The notes under the pieces: generated by a model | Seen by the model: the letters and a program-made list of their open reading frames with translations, nothing else | What the model was told of the DNA's origin: nothing | Database searches by the model: none | Shown: piece after piece, positions 1-8,959 of the stretch | How the letters are laid out: every line of letters begins with the position of its first letter | How positions within the stretch are numbered: position 1 is the stretch's first letter | Source of the DNA: Luteimonas deserti | Lineage (GTDB): Bacteria > Pseudomonadota > Gammaproteobacteria > Xanthomonadales > Xanthomonadaceae | Reading direction: 5' to 3' | Assembly (NCBI RefSeq): GCF_013425765.1 | Contig: NZ_JACCJZ010000010.1 | Coordinates: forward strand, 1-64,000 | DNA: 64,000 nt | Program-made: the position numbers and the translations under genes

Positions 1-306
1 GCGGCCGCGCCGCCGCCGGCCCCCGCACCGGCCCCCGCTGCAGCGCAGGCCCAGCTGCGGCCGCTGAGCACGCCCGCGCCGCGCTATCCCGCCGATGCGT
101 TGCGCGCCGGCTCTTCGGGTGAAGTGCAGGTCGAGTTCACCGTCGGGGTCGACGGTTCGGTGACCAGTGCTCGCGTCGTGCGCGCCGATCCGCCGCGCAT
201 CTTCGACCGCGAGGCGCTCGCGGCCGTGCGCCGCTGGCGCTTCGAGCCGGTGCCTGCACCGGTGACCACGCGCCGCACGATCGGGTTCTCACCGCAGAGC
301 AACTGA
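1..306 (+). CDS. TonB C-terminal domain protein (5'-truncated by window edge)
   Basis: Only the last 101 residues are present; the reading frame is open from base 1. The visible part starts with an Ala/Pro-rich linker (about 20 residues, typical of the periplasm-spanning part of TonB) and continues into a TonB C-terminal fold. Its hallmarks are the PRYP motif, the G-E-V-Q-V-E-F strand, a G-S-V-T turn, and A-V-R-R-W-R-F-E-P near the end. TonB-type proteins couple the proton-motive force to outer-membrane receptors or act as envelope energy transducers. The N-terminal anchor lies outside the window, so true TonB cannot be separated from a TonB-domain protein of other function. A strong hairpin terminator follows 14 bases after the stop. 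Confidence 0.85.
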   Translation, partial: AAAPPPAPAPAPAAAQAQLRPLSTPAPRYPADALRAGSSGEVQVEFTVGVDGSVTSARVVRADPPRIFDREALAAVRRWRFEPVPAPVTTRRTIGFSPQSN

Positions 307-320
307 TCCAGCCGCGGAAC

Positions 321-355
321 CGCGAACGCCCGGCTCAGGCCGGGCGTTCGCGTTT
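321..355 (+). terminator. Intrinsic terminator after the TonB-like gene
   Basis: Positions 321-334 and 339-352 form a perfect 14-bp GC-rich stem (CGCGAACGCCCGGC and its complement) closed by a TCAG tetraloop. A short T-run (353-355) follows. The following gene, on the minus strand, ends at 491, so the hairpin may serve both directions. Confidence 0.8.
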
Positions 356-490
356 GGTGCGCCCTGGATCGCGTCTGCAGGCGCGGCTCCACGGGCCGCC
401 CGGATCCGATCCGCCGGGTCTCGACCGGAATCCAATCCGCGCCCGCTGCCCGCGGCGCCCGGGCATCATGCGCCGCGCGCCGCTGGTCGA

Positions 491-1671
491 TCAGCCGGCG
501 ACCGCGAGGCGCTCCTGCTGATAGCGCTTCACCGCGGCGAACCACAGCAACGCCGCGAGGCTGAGGCTCGCACCGAGATACAGCGCCCAGACCTGCAGCG
601 GGATGGCCTCGGCGCGGATCACCTTCAGCAGCAGCTGGTTCTGGGCCAGGAACGGCACCGCGAACTGCCACAGTTCGGTCTTGATCGGATTCACCATCAG
701 TACGAAGCTCGGCACCATCGGCAGCAGCATCAGCCAGACGATGTGGCTCTGCGCCTCCTTCATACTCTTGGCGGTCGCCGCCAGGAACGTCAGCAGCGAG
801 GTGCCGATGAACAGCATCGGCAGCAGCACCAGCAGCATGCGTCCGATCGCCGGGAAGCTGACGTCGAGCATCCGCGCCGCGCCGGTGCCCATCTGTGCAC
901 TGATCTTGAAGGCGAGCATGGTCAGCAACAACGAGGTGATGCCGATCACGCAGGCCGCCGCGATCTTGCCGCTGACGATCGCCCCGCGCGCGGCGGGTGT
1001 CGCCAGCAGCGGTTCCAGCGACTGGCGTTCGCGCTCGCCCGCGGTGGCATCGAGGATCAGGTAGGAGCCACCGATGAAGCTCGACAGGATCAGCAGGTAC
1101 GGCAGCAACACCGACAGGATCACGCCGCGCTTGGCTTCCTCCGTCGCGACGTCGCGGGTGCCGACCGCCACCGGCTGCACCACCGCCGGGTCCACCCCTC
1201 GGGCGAGCAGGCGCAGCGCACCCACCTGCTGCCCGTAGCCCGCCACGGCTGCGCGCACGCGCGACGCGGGGGTCTGCGCGTTGCGCCGCGTGCTGTCGCT
1301 GATGATCTCGACCGTCGCCGGGCGGCCGGCGTGCCAGTCCTCGGCGAACGTGGCCGGGATCTCGATCGCCACGTCCACCTGCTGCGCGCCGATCGCCGCG
1401 TCGAGGTCGGCCGGCGGATCGACCGCACGGATGCCCAGCGTTTCCAGGTGCGCCACCAGGTTCGGGGCGTGCTCGGCGCCGATCACCGGCACCTCCAGCA
1501 CCCGGTCGAGTTCGGTCTTCATGCGCTTCTCGGCCATGTACTGCATGCCGAGCATCAGCAGCGGGTACATCAGCGGGCCGAGCAGCAGGGCCATGAACAG
1601 TGTGCGCCGGTCGCGGCCGATGTCCAGCAGCTCCTTGCGCGCCACACTCCACATCCATCGCATCGTCGCGC

Positions 1672-1675
<4 letters not shown>
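491..1675 (-). CDS. natB: ABC-2 type transporter permease, NatB-like
   Basis: The 394-residue protein is the membrane half of an ABC exporter. It has an amphipathic N-terminus with the R-K-E-L-L-D-I-x-R-D-R-R-T motif of the NatB/ABC-2 group, a first membrane helix near residues 27-45, a large extracytoplasmic domain (about 50-190), and five further hydrophobic segments. These include the E-R-E-R-x-S-L-E-P-L-L motif typical of ABC-2 permeases. In Bacillus NatAB exports sodium; substrate cannot be read from this sequence. Its ATG overlaps the stop of the upstream ATPase by 4 bases (1672-1675), so the two are translationally coupled. Confidence 0.88.
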
Positions 1676-2418
<743 letters not shown>

Positions 2419-2529
2419 CGGAAATCCATGATGTGGAGTGCGTGGTTGGAGAGCGCCGGTGCACGCGCGCGGCGCGGCGATCGATCGGACCGGCAGTCGC
2501 CGGGCCGTGCGCCGATCACCGCGCGCGAC

Positions 2530-4056
2530 TCACGGCTCCCACCCGTTGAAGCTGGTGAAGGGAGGCACGGCGCGCATCGCATCCAAGCAGCCGGCGTCGA
2601 GCGCACGGGCATCGGTGGACTCGATGAACTGCGCGAGCAGCTTGGGCATGCAGCCGAGCGCCAGCGTGCCGTGGCCCTGTCCGGCGAGCACGAGGTGGCG
2701 ACCGTTGGGCAGCCCGGACGCCACGCGTTCGGCGTACGCGGGCGGCGTCACCGGATCCAGCTCGCCCGACAGCAGCAGCGTCGGCACTTCGGACTGCAAC
2801 GCCACGGTGTGGTTCGCCGGCGGTGACCCGGTCGGCCAGGTGCGGCAGGCGCTGAAGAACATCCGCGCCACGTCCGGCCCCAGCACCGTGTTCTGCGCAC
2901 GCCCGTCTTCCCGGTAGCGGCCCGCGTCCTCGGCGCAGATGACCGACCACTGCATGCCGCGGGTCATCTGCCCGCCCACGTTGCGGTTCATCAACTGCGA
3001 CAGTGCCATCAATGGCCCGTAGCGCCCCTGGCCCGCTTCGTCGAGCATCAGCGGCAACAGCGAGGCCGTCTGCGGTGCGTACGAGAACAGGAACGCGAGA
3101 CCGGTGACGGTATCGGAGGTAATGCTGCCTTCCCGTTCGGTGCCGGTGGTGGGGTCGCGGTAGGTCACCGGCGCGGGCGCGTCGCGCAGGGTCGCGAGCA
3201 CCTGGCGCAGCTGCGCCTGCAGGTCGGTCGGGAACCGGCTTCTGCAGCGCGTGTCCTGCGCGCATTGCGCCGCCTGCAGGCCGAGCGCGTTCTCGAAGGT
3301 GTGCGCGAACTCGCCGCCCACCACCAGATCGTTCGGCGCCACGCCGTCGAGCACCAGGCTGCGCACCTGCTGCGGATAGGCCGCTGCGTATTGCTGCGCC
3401 ACCCGTGTTCCGTAGGAGCCTCCGACGAGGTTGAGCTGCGCGGCACCGAGCGCGATGCGCACAGCGTCCAGGTCGCGGATCGCATTGGCGGTGGTGTAGA
3501 AGCGTGGATCGGCGCGTCCACTCAGTCCGGCGAGGCACCGTCGGACGAATGCGTCGACCTCGGCGTCGTCGGGAACGGTGAGCGGGTCGAGCGCCAGTGC
3601 CTCGCCTTCGGCGTCAACACAGTCGAGCGGGTTCGAACCTCCCGTGCCGCGCTGGTCCACCAGCAGGATGTCGCGCTGGCGGCGCACTTCGCGCAACGCG
3701 CCGTTGATGTGTGCCGCCGTTTCGGTGGCGGCCTGTCCCGGACCGCCGGCCAGGAAGAACACCGGATCTTCGGCGCCGCCATCCGTGGCATCGGCCGGCA
3801 GCCACGCGATGTTGAGCGCGATGTGGCGGCCATCCGGCGCGGCAGGGTCCTCGGGCACTTCGAAGGTGGCGCACTGTGCCTCGACCCGCGTTGCGGCGTT
3901 GCCGCCGTCCAGCGTGCACGCATGGAACGGGATCTGGCCGTACATCCGCACGGGTCGTGCCGTGCCGCTCTCGGCCGGCGACGGCGCGCCGGCGTTGCAG
4001 CCGGCGAGCGCGATGCCTGCGGCCAGCGCCAGCAGGGAAAACCTCGGTGTCCTCAT
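2530..4056 (-). CDS. Secreted lipoprotein alpha/beta hydrolase (S33, TAP-like C-terminus)
   Basis: The 508-residue product begins with a lipoprotein signal (I-A-L-A-G-C, lipidated Cys20), so it should be anchored in the envelope. The alpha/beta-hydrolase core shows the oxyanion-hole motif G-G-P-G-Q (about 104-108), D-Q-R-G-T-G-x-S, and the nucleophile elbow G-G-S-Y-G-T with Ser214. The C-terminal part has the Asp of S-G-E-L-D-P-V-T-P-P and the His of G-Q-G-H-G, the layout of tripeptidyl-aminopeptidase-like (TAP) members of family S33. It probably cleaves short peptides or esters. It overlaps the XRE regulator gene by 4 bases and so belongs to the membrane protein-XRE-hydrolase operon. Confidence 0.88.
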   Translation of the reverse strand: MRTPRFSLLALAAGIALAGCNAGAPSPAESGTARPVRMYGQIPFHACTLDGGNAATRVEAQCATFEVPEDPAAPDGRHIALNIAWLPADATDGGAEDPVFFLAGGPGQAATETAAHINGALREVRRQRDILLVDQRGTGGSNPLDCVDAEGEALALDPLTVPDDAEVDAFVRRCLAGLSGRADPRFYTTANAIRDLDAVRIALGAAQLNLVGGSYGTRVAQQYAAAYPQQVRSLVLDGVAPNDLVVGGEFAHTFENALGLQAAQCAQDTRCRSRFPTDLQAQLRQVLATLRDAPAPVTYRDPTTGTEREGSITSDTVTGLAFLFSYAPQTASLLPLMLDEAGQGRYGPLMALSQLMNRNVGGQMTRGMQWSVICAEDAGRYREDGRAQNTVLGPDVARMFFSACRTWPTGSPPANHTVALQSEVPTLLLSGELDPVTPPAYAERVASGLPNGRHLVLAGQGHGTLALGCMPKLLAQFIESTDARALDAGCLDAMRAVPPFTSFNGWEP

Positions 4057-4253
4057 GGAACGTCCTCGAACAGGAAAATGGATTCGATGGGCTCGGCGAA
4101 CTCGCGCGCGATCCGGAACGCCAGCGGCAGGCTGGGATCGTATTTTCCGGTCTCGATCGCGTTGATCGTCTGTCTCGACACCTCAAGACGTTCCCCGAGC
4201 TGTGCTTGTGACCATCCGCAGGCTTCCCGCAGCTCCCGCACCCGGCTCTTCAT
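4053..4253 (-). CDS. XRE-family helix-turn-helix regulator (66 aa)
   Basis: This small regulator consists of little more than one XRE/Cro-type HTH. Helices around S-Q-A-Q-L-G-E-R-L and V-S-R-Q-T-I-N-A-I-E are followed by the conserved Y-D-P-S-L-P-L-A-F-R-I-A tail seen in YozG-type regulators. The Met at 4253 (M-K-S-R-V-R) was chosen; an in-frame Met at 4298 would add 15 unconserved residues overlapping the upstream gene. It lies 10 bases downstream of a small membrane-protein gene and overlaps the hydrolase gene by 4 bases. Such short HTH proteins paired with small membrane proteins often repress their own operon. Two matching inverted repeats upstream of the operon are likely sites. Confidence 0.9.
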   Translation of the reverse strand: MKSRVRELREACGWSQAQLGERLEVSRQTINAIETGKYDPSLPLAFRIAREFAEPIESIFLFEDVP

Positions 4254-4263
4254 ACCGGCGCCC

Positions 4264-4836
4264 TCACTGGTAGTGCCGGGCGACGATCGATTTTGCAATG
4301 CCGTAAGTGCCGCAGACCAGCGGAAAGACCCACAGCATGGCCACGCCTGACGGAACGTCGATGACCCGCGCCGTCTGCAGGAAGCCGGCCGTCATGTAGA
4401 GAAAGGAGACCAGCGCCGCAGCAATGCAGATCGCCTCGAGTTCGACGCGCCGCTGCAGCTCGTCGACACCGCGTACGTAGCGGACCATCGCGCGCAGTAC
4501 GAATGCGATCGGAACGACCGGCAGCAGCGCAAGGAGCGCACGCAGTGCCGGGCCCTCGAAGTGGCGCAGCAACAGCAACGACGCGAAGAGCAGGACCACG
4601 TATGCGCCCGTGGCAACCAGCACGTCGCGTGTGTAGCGCCGCCGCACTCCGGAGGGTGCAGCGGTGCAGACGGCTTCGCGCCGCGCCACGGCGACCGCGC
4701 CGATCGCCACGGCCGAGAGCAGCAACAGGGCTGCGCTCCAATCGGGCGCGGCAGGCACCAGCAGACGCAGCGCGACTGCGACCAACACCAGCAGGACAGC
4801 GACGAACAGCGGATTGCGAACGTGAGCGATGGGCAT
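4264..4836 (-). CDS. Small multi-pass membrane protein paired with XRE regulator
   Basis: The 190-residue protein has about six hydrophobic segments (near residues 9-28, 33-50, 73-91, 98-113, 133-150, 163-182). A charged cytoplasmic stretch R-Y-V-R-G-V-D-E-L-Q-R-R-V-E lies between the fourth and fifth. The YVRGVDELQRR motif is a recurring feature of small membrane proteins encoded next to YozG-like XRE regulators. I know no function for them. It is the first gene of the operon; its start codon lies 10 bases from a perfect 8-bp inverted repeat that may be an operator. Confidence 0.82.
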   Translation of the reverse strand: MPIAHVRNPLFVAVLLVLVAVALRLLVPAAPDWSAALLLLSAVAIGAVAVARREAVCTAAPSGVRRRYTRDVLVATGAYVVLLFASLLLLRHFEGPALRALLALLPVVPIAFVLRAMVRYVRGVDELQRRVELEAICIAAALVSFLYMTAGFLQTARVIDVPSGVAMLWVFPLVCGTYGIAKSIVARHYQ

Positions 4837-4845
4837 GGCGGTACC

Positions 4846-4865
4846 GTGTCAAGGAGGCTTGACAC
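4846..4865. promoter_or_regulatory. Inverted repeat, candidate operator copy 1 for the XRE operon
   Basis: GTGTCAAG and CTTGACAC (4846-4853 and 4858-4865) form a perfect 8-bp dyad with a 4-base spacer. It lies immediately upstream of the first gene of the XRE operon. A second near-identical dyad starts 44 bases further upstream (core 4847 versus 4891). Two dyads of the same sequence and spacing are the usual pattern for dimeric XRE repressor sites. Confidence 0.6.
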
Positions 4866-4890
4866 ACAAGGTGGCGCAGCCGATGCCGCC

Positions 4891-4908
4891 TGTCAAGCGT
4901 GCTTTACA
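4891..4908. promoter_or_regulatory. Inverted repeat, candidate operator copy 2 for the XRE operon
   Basis: TGTCAAG (4891-4897), spacer CGTG, then CTTTACA (4902-4908): the same 7-4-7 dyad as copy 1 with one mismatch in the right arm. Read on the minus strand, the left arm supplies a TTGACA hexamer that could act as a -35 box for the operon. I see no convincing -10 at the right distance. Confidence 0.5.
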
Positions 4909-5013
4909 GCGGCATGCAGCCACGCGCGTTGGGGACGCAGGACGGGGCCGCCCAGGCGGTTGCCGATGTCAGCGCCTCGGCGCGCGCCAACACGTACCGC
5001 CCGGCGCGCGCGT

Positions 5014-6162
5014 TCACGGCATGCCGTCGGTCGAGCCGTGTTCCAGCAGCGCGTCGAGTCGCTCGTCGAACACGCGTCGGCTCGCGGTGTCGGGAATCCG
5101 GTCGGCCAGCGCGCGTGCGTGACCCACGTGGGTGGCGACCGCAGTGGTATCACCATCGAGACCGGCGATTTCCGCATCGAGCCACGCGCGATAGGGCGAC
5201 AGGTCCATCAGTCCGCCGTGGCAATGCAGACGCCAGGCCGAGACCAGCGCGCGGTCGCGGACCAGCAACGCGGCGTGGCTGGCGAGACTGACGGCGATCG
5301 CGCCCTGGACGACCGCGGGGGCGGCGGCGAACCCCGCGGTCAGCGCCAGCGCATCGGGCCATGCCGCCTCGGCATCGCGCCGGTCGACCGCGCGCGACAG
5401 TCGCAACATCCGGCCGCTGGACTGCAGCCCCGAACTGGCGACCGCCTCATCCATCGCCGGCATCGACGCTTCGGGCCAGTCGCGCGGCCGCACGCCTGCC
5501 AGACCCAGTGCGACCAGCTGGTTGATCTGCACCTGCAGCGCGGCATCCGGCGTGCCGCGCACTAGATCCAGCAGGCCGCGGCCGTCCGATCGCCAGCCCT
5601 GCCGATGCAGGGGCACGAGGTTGCCCAGGCCGAGCAGTGCTGCCGCGAGCGCGATCCCCGTGCACGCCGCGGCAGGTAGAGCCGACAGCGGGGCCCACGT
5701 CGCGACCGCGGCGAAGATCGCCGCGGTCGCGAGATTCGCTGCCGGGCCGCCGAGCAGGAACACCGCCTGGTCAAGAGGCGAATGCCCGCGCTCCGCCCGC
5801 GGCAGCAGCGCGGCGAATCCGCCGATTCCGGCGATCCCGCCGCCGTGCCGCCAGCGCCAGCGCGCGTCGCCGCCGCGCTCGGCGCGCAACGGACCCACGC
5901 CGAACGCGATCGCCTGCATCCCGCGCATCACGCCTGCCACGGCATGCCCGGCCTCGTGCAGCACGATATGCGGCCACAGCGACACGAGGAAACCGGCGAG
6001 CAGCGCAAGGGCTTCGCGCGGCGGCACGGCATCGAGCGCGGGCACGCCGACCCGGGCGAGCCCCACCCCGACCGCCGCGCCGACCACGAACGGGAGCGCC
6101 GCCAGCAGCGCGCGACGCCACCAGGGGCGCGTCTCCGTCCTCACATCCAGCGGCGGGGGCAT
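5014..6162 (-). CDS. M50-family (site-2-type) membrane metalloprotease
   Basis: This is a multi-pass membrane protein. The zinc-binding motif H-E-A-G-H sits inside a hydrophobic segment, and a second partial motif, N-L-V-P-L-H-R-Q-G-W-R-S-D-G, corresponds to the NxxPxxxxDG element of M50 proteases. Between them, G-G-P-A-A-N-L is also typical of the family. The C-terminal 170 residues are alpha-helical and have no motif I recognise. Start 6162 gives 382 residues and is preceded by GAGG at 5-base spacing. An in-frame Met at 6255 would overlap the upstream reductase gene. Substrate unknown; family members cleave transmembrane segments of anti-sigma factors or other membrane proteins. Confidence 0.85.
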   Translation of the reverse strand: MPPPLDVRTETRPWWRRALLAALPFVVGAAVGVGLARVGVPALDAVPPREALALLAGFLVSLWPHIVLHEAGHAVAGVMRGMQAIAFGVGPLRAERGGDARWRWRHGGGIAGIGGFAALLPRAERGHSPLDQAVFLLGGPAANLATAAIFAAVATWAPLSALPAAACTGIALAAALLGLGNLVPLHRQGWRSDGRGLLDLVRGTPDAALQVQINQLVALGLAGVRPRDWPEASMPAMDEAVASSGLQSSGRMLRLSRAVDRRDAEAAWPDALALTAGFAAAPAVVQGAIAVSLASHAALLVRDRALVSAWRLHCHGGLMDLSPYRAWLDAEIAGLDGDTTAVATHVGHARALADRIPDTASRRVFDERLDALLEHGSTDGMP

Positions 6163-6229
6163 CAGCGCCTCGATCCGCGCACCGGGATGCGCGTGCGCGG
6201 CGAAATCCGCCCCGGCCACCAGCGCCGGT

Positions 6230-6979
6230 TTACTTGCTGCTGACGTACTTCTCACGCCGGATCAGCGGGATCGGCAGACCGGCGTCCTTGAGCGCCTCGA
6301 ACGTGGCGTCGACCATGTTCGGATTGCCGCACAGATAGGCGATGTCGCCCTCGCCCGGTGCGAATTCGCCGAGGAACTGCTGCACGTAGCCGTGACGCAC
6401 ATCGGGGTGCGGATCGGCCGGCAGCTCGCGCGAGAAGCACGGCACGAACCGGAAGCGGGGATGCGCTCGCGCGAACGCGCCGAAGTCGTCGCCGTAGAGC
6501 AGTTCCTCCGGCGTGCGCGCGCCCATCAGCAGGATCACCTCCACGTCGCGCGTCGCCATCGCCTGGGCCAAGAGCGGCAACATCGCCCGGTACGGGGTGA
6601 CGCCGGTGCCGGTGCCGACCAGCAGATAGCGGCGATTGGCGTCCTGTGGCATCAGGCAGAAGCGGCCGAACGGGCCGCTGGCCTGCACCCGCTCGCCCAG
6701 CGCCATGCCCTCGAAGAGGGCGGTCGCCGCGCCGCCGGGCACGTAGCTCACCGCGATGTCCACCGCTTCGCCCGGCCCGATCGCGTGGTCGTGGATCGTG
6801 GCCAGCGAGTACGAGCGCTTGGTCGCGGTGCCGTCGGCGTATTCGAAATGGACCTGGATGAACTGCCCGGGGATGAAATCCAGCGGTTGGCCGTCGTCGC
6901 GGACGAAACTCAGATGGGCGACGGTCGGCGCGATCATGCGCCGGCCCGTGAGCTTGAGCGGAAACTGCTGGATGGCCAC
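6230..6979 (-). CDS. Ferredoxin/flavodoxin-NADP+ reductase family protein
   Basis: FAD- and NAD(P)H-binding oxidoreductase. The FAD domain has a beta-barrel with R-S-Y-S-L-A, the RxYS/T flavin motif, and G-Q-F-I-Q-V-H-F. The nucleotide domain has G-T-G-T-G-V-T-P-Y-R and C-G-N-P-N-M-V-D. It would shuttle electrons between NADPH and a small redox protein. The GTG at 6979 (V-A-I-Q-Q-F-P-L-K-L) gives 249 residues and begins at the first conserved strand; an in-frame ATG at 7039 adds 20 poorly conserved residues. No clear ribosome site distinguishes the two. The M50 gene follows downstream on the same strand. Confidence 0.88.
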   Translation of the reverse strand: MAIQQFPLKLTGRRMIAPTVAHLSFVRDDGQPLDFIPGQFIQVHFEYADGTATKRSYSLATIHDHAIGPGEAVDIAVSYVPGGAATALFEGMALGERVQASGPFGRFCLMPQDANRRYLLVGTGTGVTPYRAMLPLLAQAMATRDVEVILLMGARTPEELLYGDDFGAFARAHPRFRFVPCFSRELPADPHPDVRHGYVQQFLGEFAPGEGDIAYLCGNPNMVDATFEALKDAGLPIPLIRREKYVSSK

Positions 6980-7065
6980 GAATTGAACCGGTCTGGAAGG
7001 GAAACGGCCGCCGGGCACCCACGCGGCGCAACACTGCATCGCAGGGCCGCCCGCGACCGGGCGCC

Positions 7066-7071
7066 TATACT
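7066..7071 (+). promoter_or_regulatory. Candidate -10 box for the YadGH-type ABC operon
   Basis: TATACT lies 53 bases upstream of the ATG at 7124, in the divergent gap between the reductase and the ABC genes. It matches the -10 consensus at five of six positions. No recognisable -35 is present. Confidence 0.4.
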
Positions 7072-7123
7072 AGCGCCTTCGGCCGCGGCCCCCGCGGACC
7101 CAGGCGCGCGGATTCCACGGACC

Positions 7124-8095
7124 ATGACGCAACACCCTGTTCCGCCGGCCACTGCGCCGGCTTTGTCGGTGCGCGATCTGCGCAAGACCTACGCCGGCGG
7201 CGTCGAGGCGCTCAAGGGCATCTCGCTCGACGTCGCGCCCGGCGATTTCTTCGCCCTGCTCGGTCCCAACGGCGCCGGCAAATCCACGCTGATCGGCATC
7301 ATCTCCTCGCTGGTCAACAAGACCTCGGGCGAGGTGCGGCTGTTCGGCACCGACCTGCACACCCGGCGCGACGAGGCGATGCGCCTGATCGGCCTGGTGC
7401 CGCAGGAGATCAACTTCAACTTCTTCGAAAAGCCCTTCGACATCCTCGTCAACTACGCGGGCTTCTACGGCATCCCGCGTGCCGAGGCGATGGTGCGCGC
7501 GGAAGAGGAACTCAAGCGCGCGCAGCTGTGGGACAAGGCGAAGACGATGTCGCGCACGCTGTCGGGCGGCATGAAGCGCCGGCTGATGATCGCCCGCGCG
7601 ATGATGACGCGCCCGCGCCTGCTGATCCTCGACGAGCCCACCGCCGGCGTCGACATCGAGATCCGCCGCGGCATGTGGCAGACGCTCAAGGAGATCAACG
7701 CCGCCGGCACGACGATCATCCTGACCACGCATTACCTCGAAGAAGCCGAAAGCCTGTGCCGCAATCTGGCGATCATCGATCGCGGCGTCATCGTCGAGCA
7801 GGGCCCGATGCGTGCGCTGCTGTCCAAGCTCGACGTCGAGGGCTTCATCTTCGACATCGACGGCACGCTGCCGTCGGCGCTGCCGCCGATCGACGGCGCC
7901 GTGCTGCACGCCACCGACGACCACACCCTGGAACTCGACATGCCACGCGCGATGGATCTTAACCGCGTCTTCGCCACGCTCGACGGCGCCGGCATCCGCG
8001 TGCGCTCGATGCGCACCAAGTCCAACCGGCTGGAGGAACTGTTCGTGCGCATGACCGGCCCCAATGCCGCCTCGCAACAGGAGGCCGCCGCATGA
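7124..8095 (+). CDS. ABC transporter ATP-binding protein, YadG-like
   Basis: The 323-residue ATPase has Walker A GPNGAGKS (about 47-54), signature L-S-G-G-M-K-R-R, Walker B L-L-I-L-D-E-P-T-A-G-V-D and switch H in L-T-T-H-Y-L-E-E-A. V-P-Q-E-I-N-F-N-F-F-E and the L-S-G-G-M-K-R-R-L form are characteristic of the YadG branch of ABC-2 exporters. The frame is open far upstream, but the first Met consistent with the family is at 7124. The stop overlaps the permease ATG by 4 bases. Substrate unknown. Confidence 0.92.
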   Translation: MTQHPVPPATAPALSVRDLRKTYAGGVEALKGISLDVAPGDFFALLGPNGAGKSTLIGIISSLVNKTSGEVRLFGTDLHTRRDEAMRLIGLVPQEINFNFFEKPFDILVNYAGFYGIPRAEAMVRAEEELKRAQLWDKAKTMSRTLSGGMKRRLMIARAMMTRPRLLILDEPTAGVDIEIRRGMWQTLKEINAAGTTIILTTHYLEEAESLCRNLAIIDRGVIVEQGPMRALLSKLDVEGFIFDIDGTLPSALPPIDGAVLHATDDHTLELDMPRAMDLNRVFATLDGAGIRVRSMRTKSNRLEELFVRMTGPNAASQQEAAA

Positions 8096-8907
8096 GCACG
8101 CAGACCACACACACCGACGTCGCCGCGGTCGAAGGCACCGCGCAGCGCCACTGGGTCGCGCTGTACACGATCGCGCGCCGCGAGATCGTCCGCATCCTGC
8201 GCATCTGGGGCCAGACCCTGGTGCCGCCGGCGATCACGATGACGCTGTACTTCCTGATCTTCGGCGGCCTGATCGGCGCGCGTGTCGGCGAGATGGACGG
8301 CATCCGTTACATGGATTTCATCGTGCCGGGCCTGGTGATGATGAGCGTGATCCAGAACAGCTACGGCAACATCTCGTCGAGTTTCTTCGGCGCGAAGTTC
8401 GGCCGGCACGTCGAGGAACTGCTGGTCAGCCCGATGCCGAGCTGGGTGATCCTCGGCGGCTACGTGATCGGCGCGGTCGCGCGCGGCCTCGCCGTCGGCG
8501 TCATCGTGCTCGGCATCGCGATGCTGTTCACCACCGTGCGCATTCCGCATCCGGTGATCACCTTCGCCACCGTGCTGCTGGGCGCGACGATCTTCGCCCT
8601 GGCCGGCTTCGTCAACGCGGTCTACGCCAAGAAGTTCGACGACGTCGCCATCGTGCCGATCTTCATCCTGACCCCGCTGACGTATCTGGGCGGCGTGTTC
8701 TATTCGGTCTCGCTGCTGCCCGGCTGGGCCGAAACCGCGACGCACGCCAATCCGATCTTCTACATGGTCAACGCCTTCCGCTACGGCCTGCTCGGCGTCA
8801 GCGACGTCTCGCTCGGCGTGTCGTTCGCGCTGATGATCGGCTTCGTCATCGCACTGGGCACGTTGGCGCTGTGGCTCCTCAAGCGCGGAATCGGTCTGCG
8901 CAGCTGA
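8092..8907 (+). CDS. ABC-2 type permease, YadH-like
   Basis: The 271-residue inner-membrane protein has six hydrophobic segments and the conserved stretch F-I-V-P-G-L-V-M-M-S-V-I-Q-N-S-Y after the second. The middle motif F-F-G-A-K-F-x-R-H-V-E-E-L-L-V-S-P-M and the late L-T-P-L-T-Y-L-G-G-V-F-Y-S are diagnostic of YadH-type exporters. It forms the transporter with the ATPase upstream (ATGA overlap). A GC-rich hairpin without a T-run (8915-8934) follows the stop. Confidence 0.92.
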   Translation: MSTQTTHTDVAAVEGTAQRHWVALYTIARREIVRILRIWGQTLVPPAITMTLYFLIFGGLIGARVGEMDGIRYMDFIVPGLVMMSVIQNSYGNISSSFFGAKFGRHVEELLVSPMPSWVILGGYVIGAVARGLAVGVIVLGIAMLFTTVRIPHPVITFATVLLGATIFALAGFVNAVYAKKFDDVAIVPIFILTPLTYLGGVFYSVSLLPGWAETATHANPIFYMVNAFRYGLLGVSDVSLGVSFALMIGFVIALGTLALWLLKRGIGLRS

Positions 8908-8959
8908 GTGGCGCGCGCGGCCCGCAGGCCGCGCGGCGCCGGAAACCGCGTGCGGTAGC

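Noticed and set aside
8915..8934. GC hairpin after the YadH-like gene as a terminator
   Set aside because: 8-bp stem but no T-run and embedded in alternating GC sequence; too weak to call.
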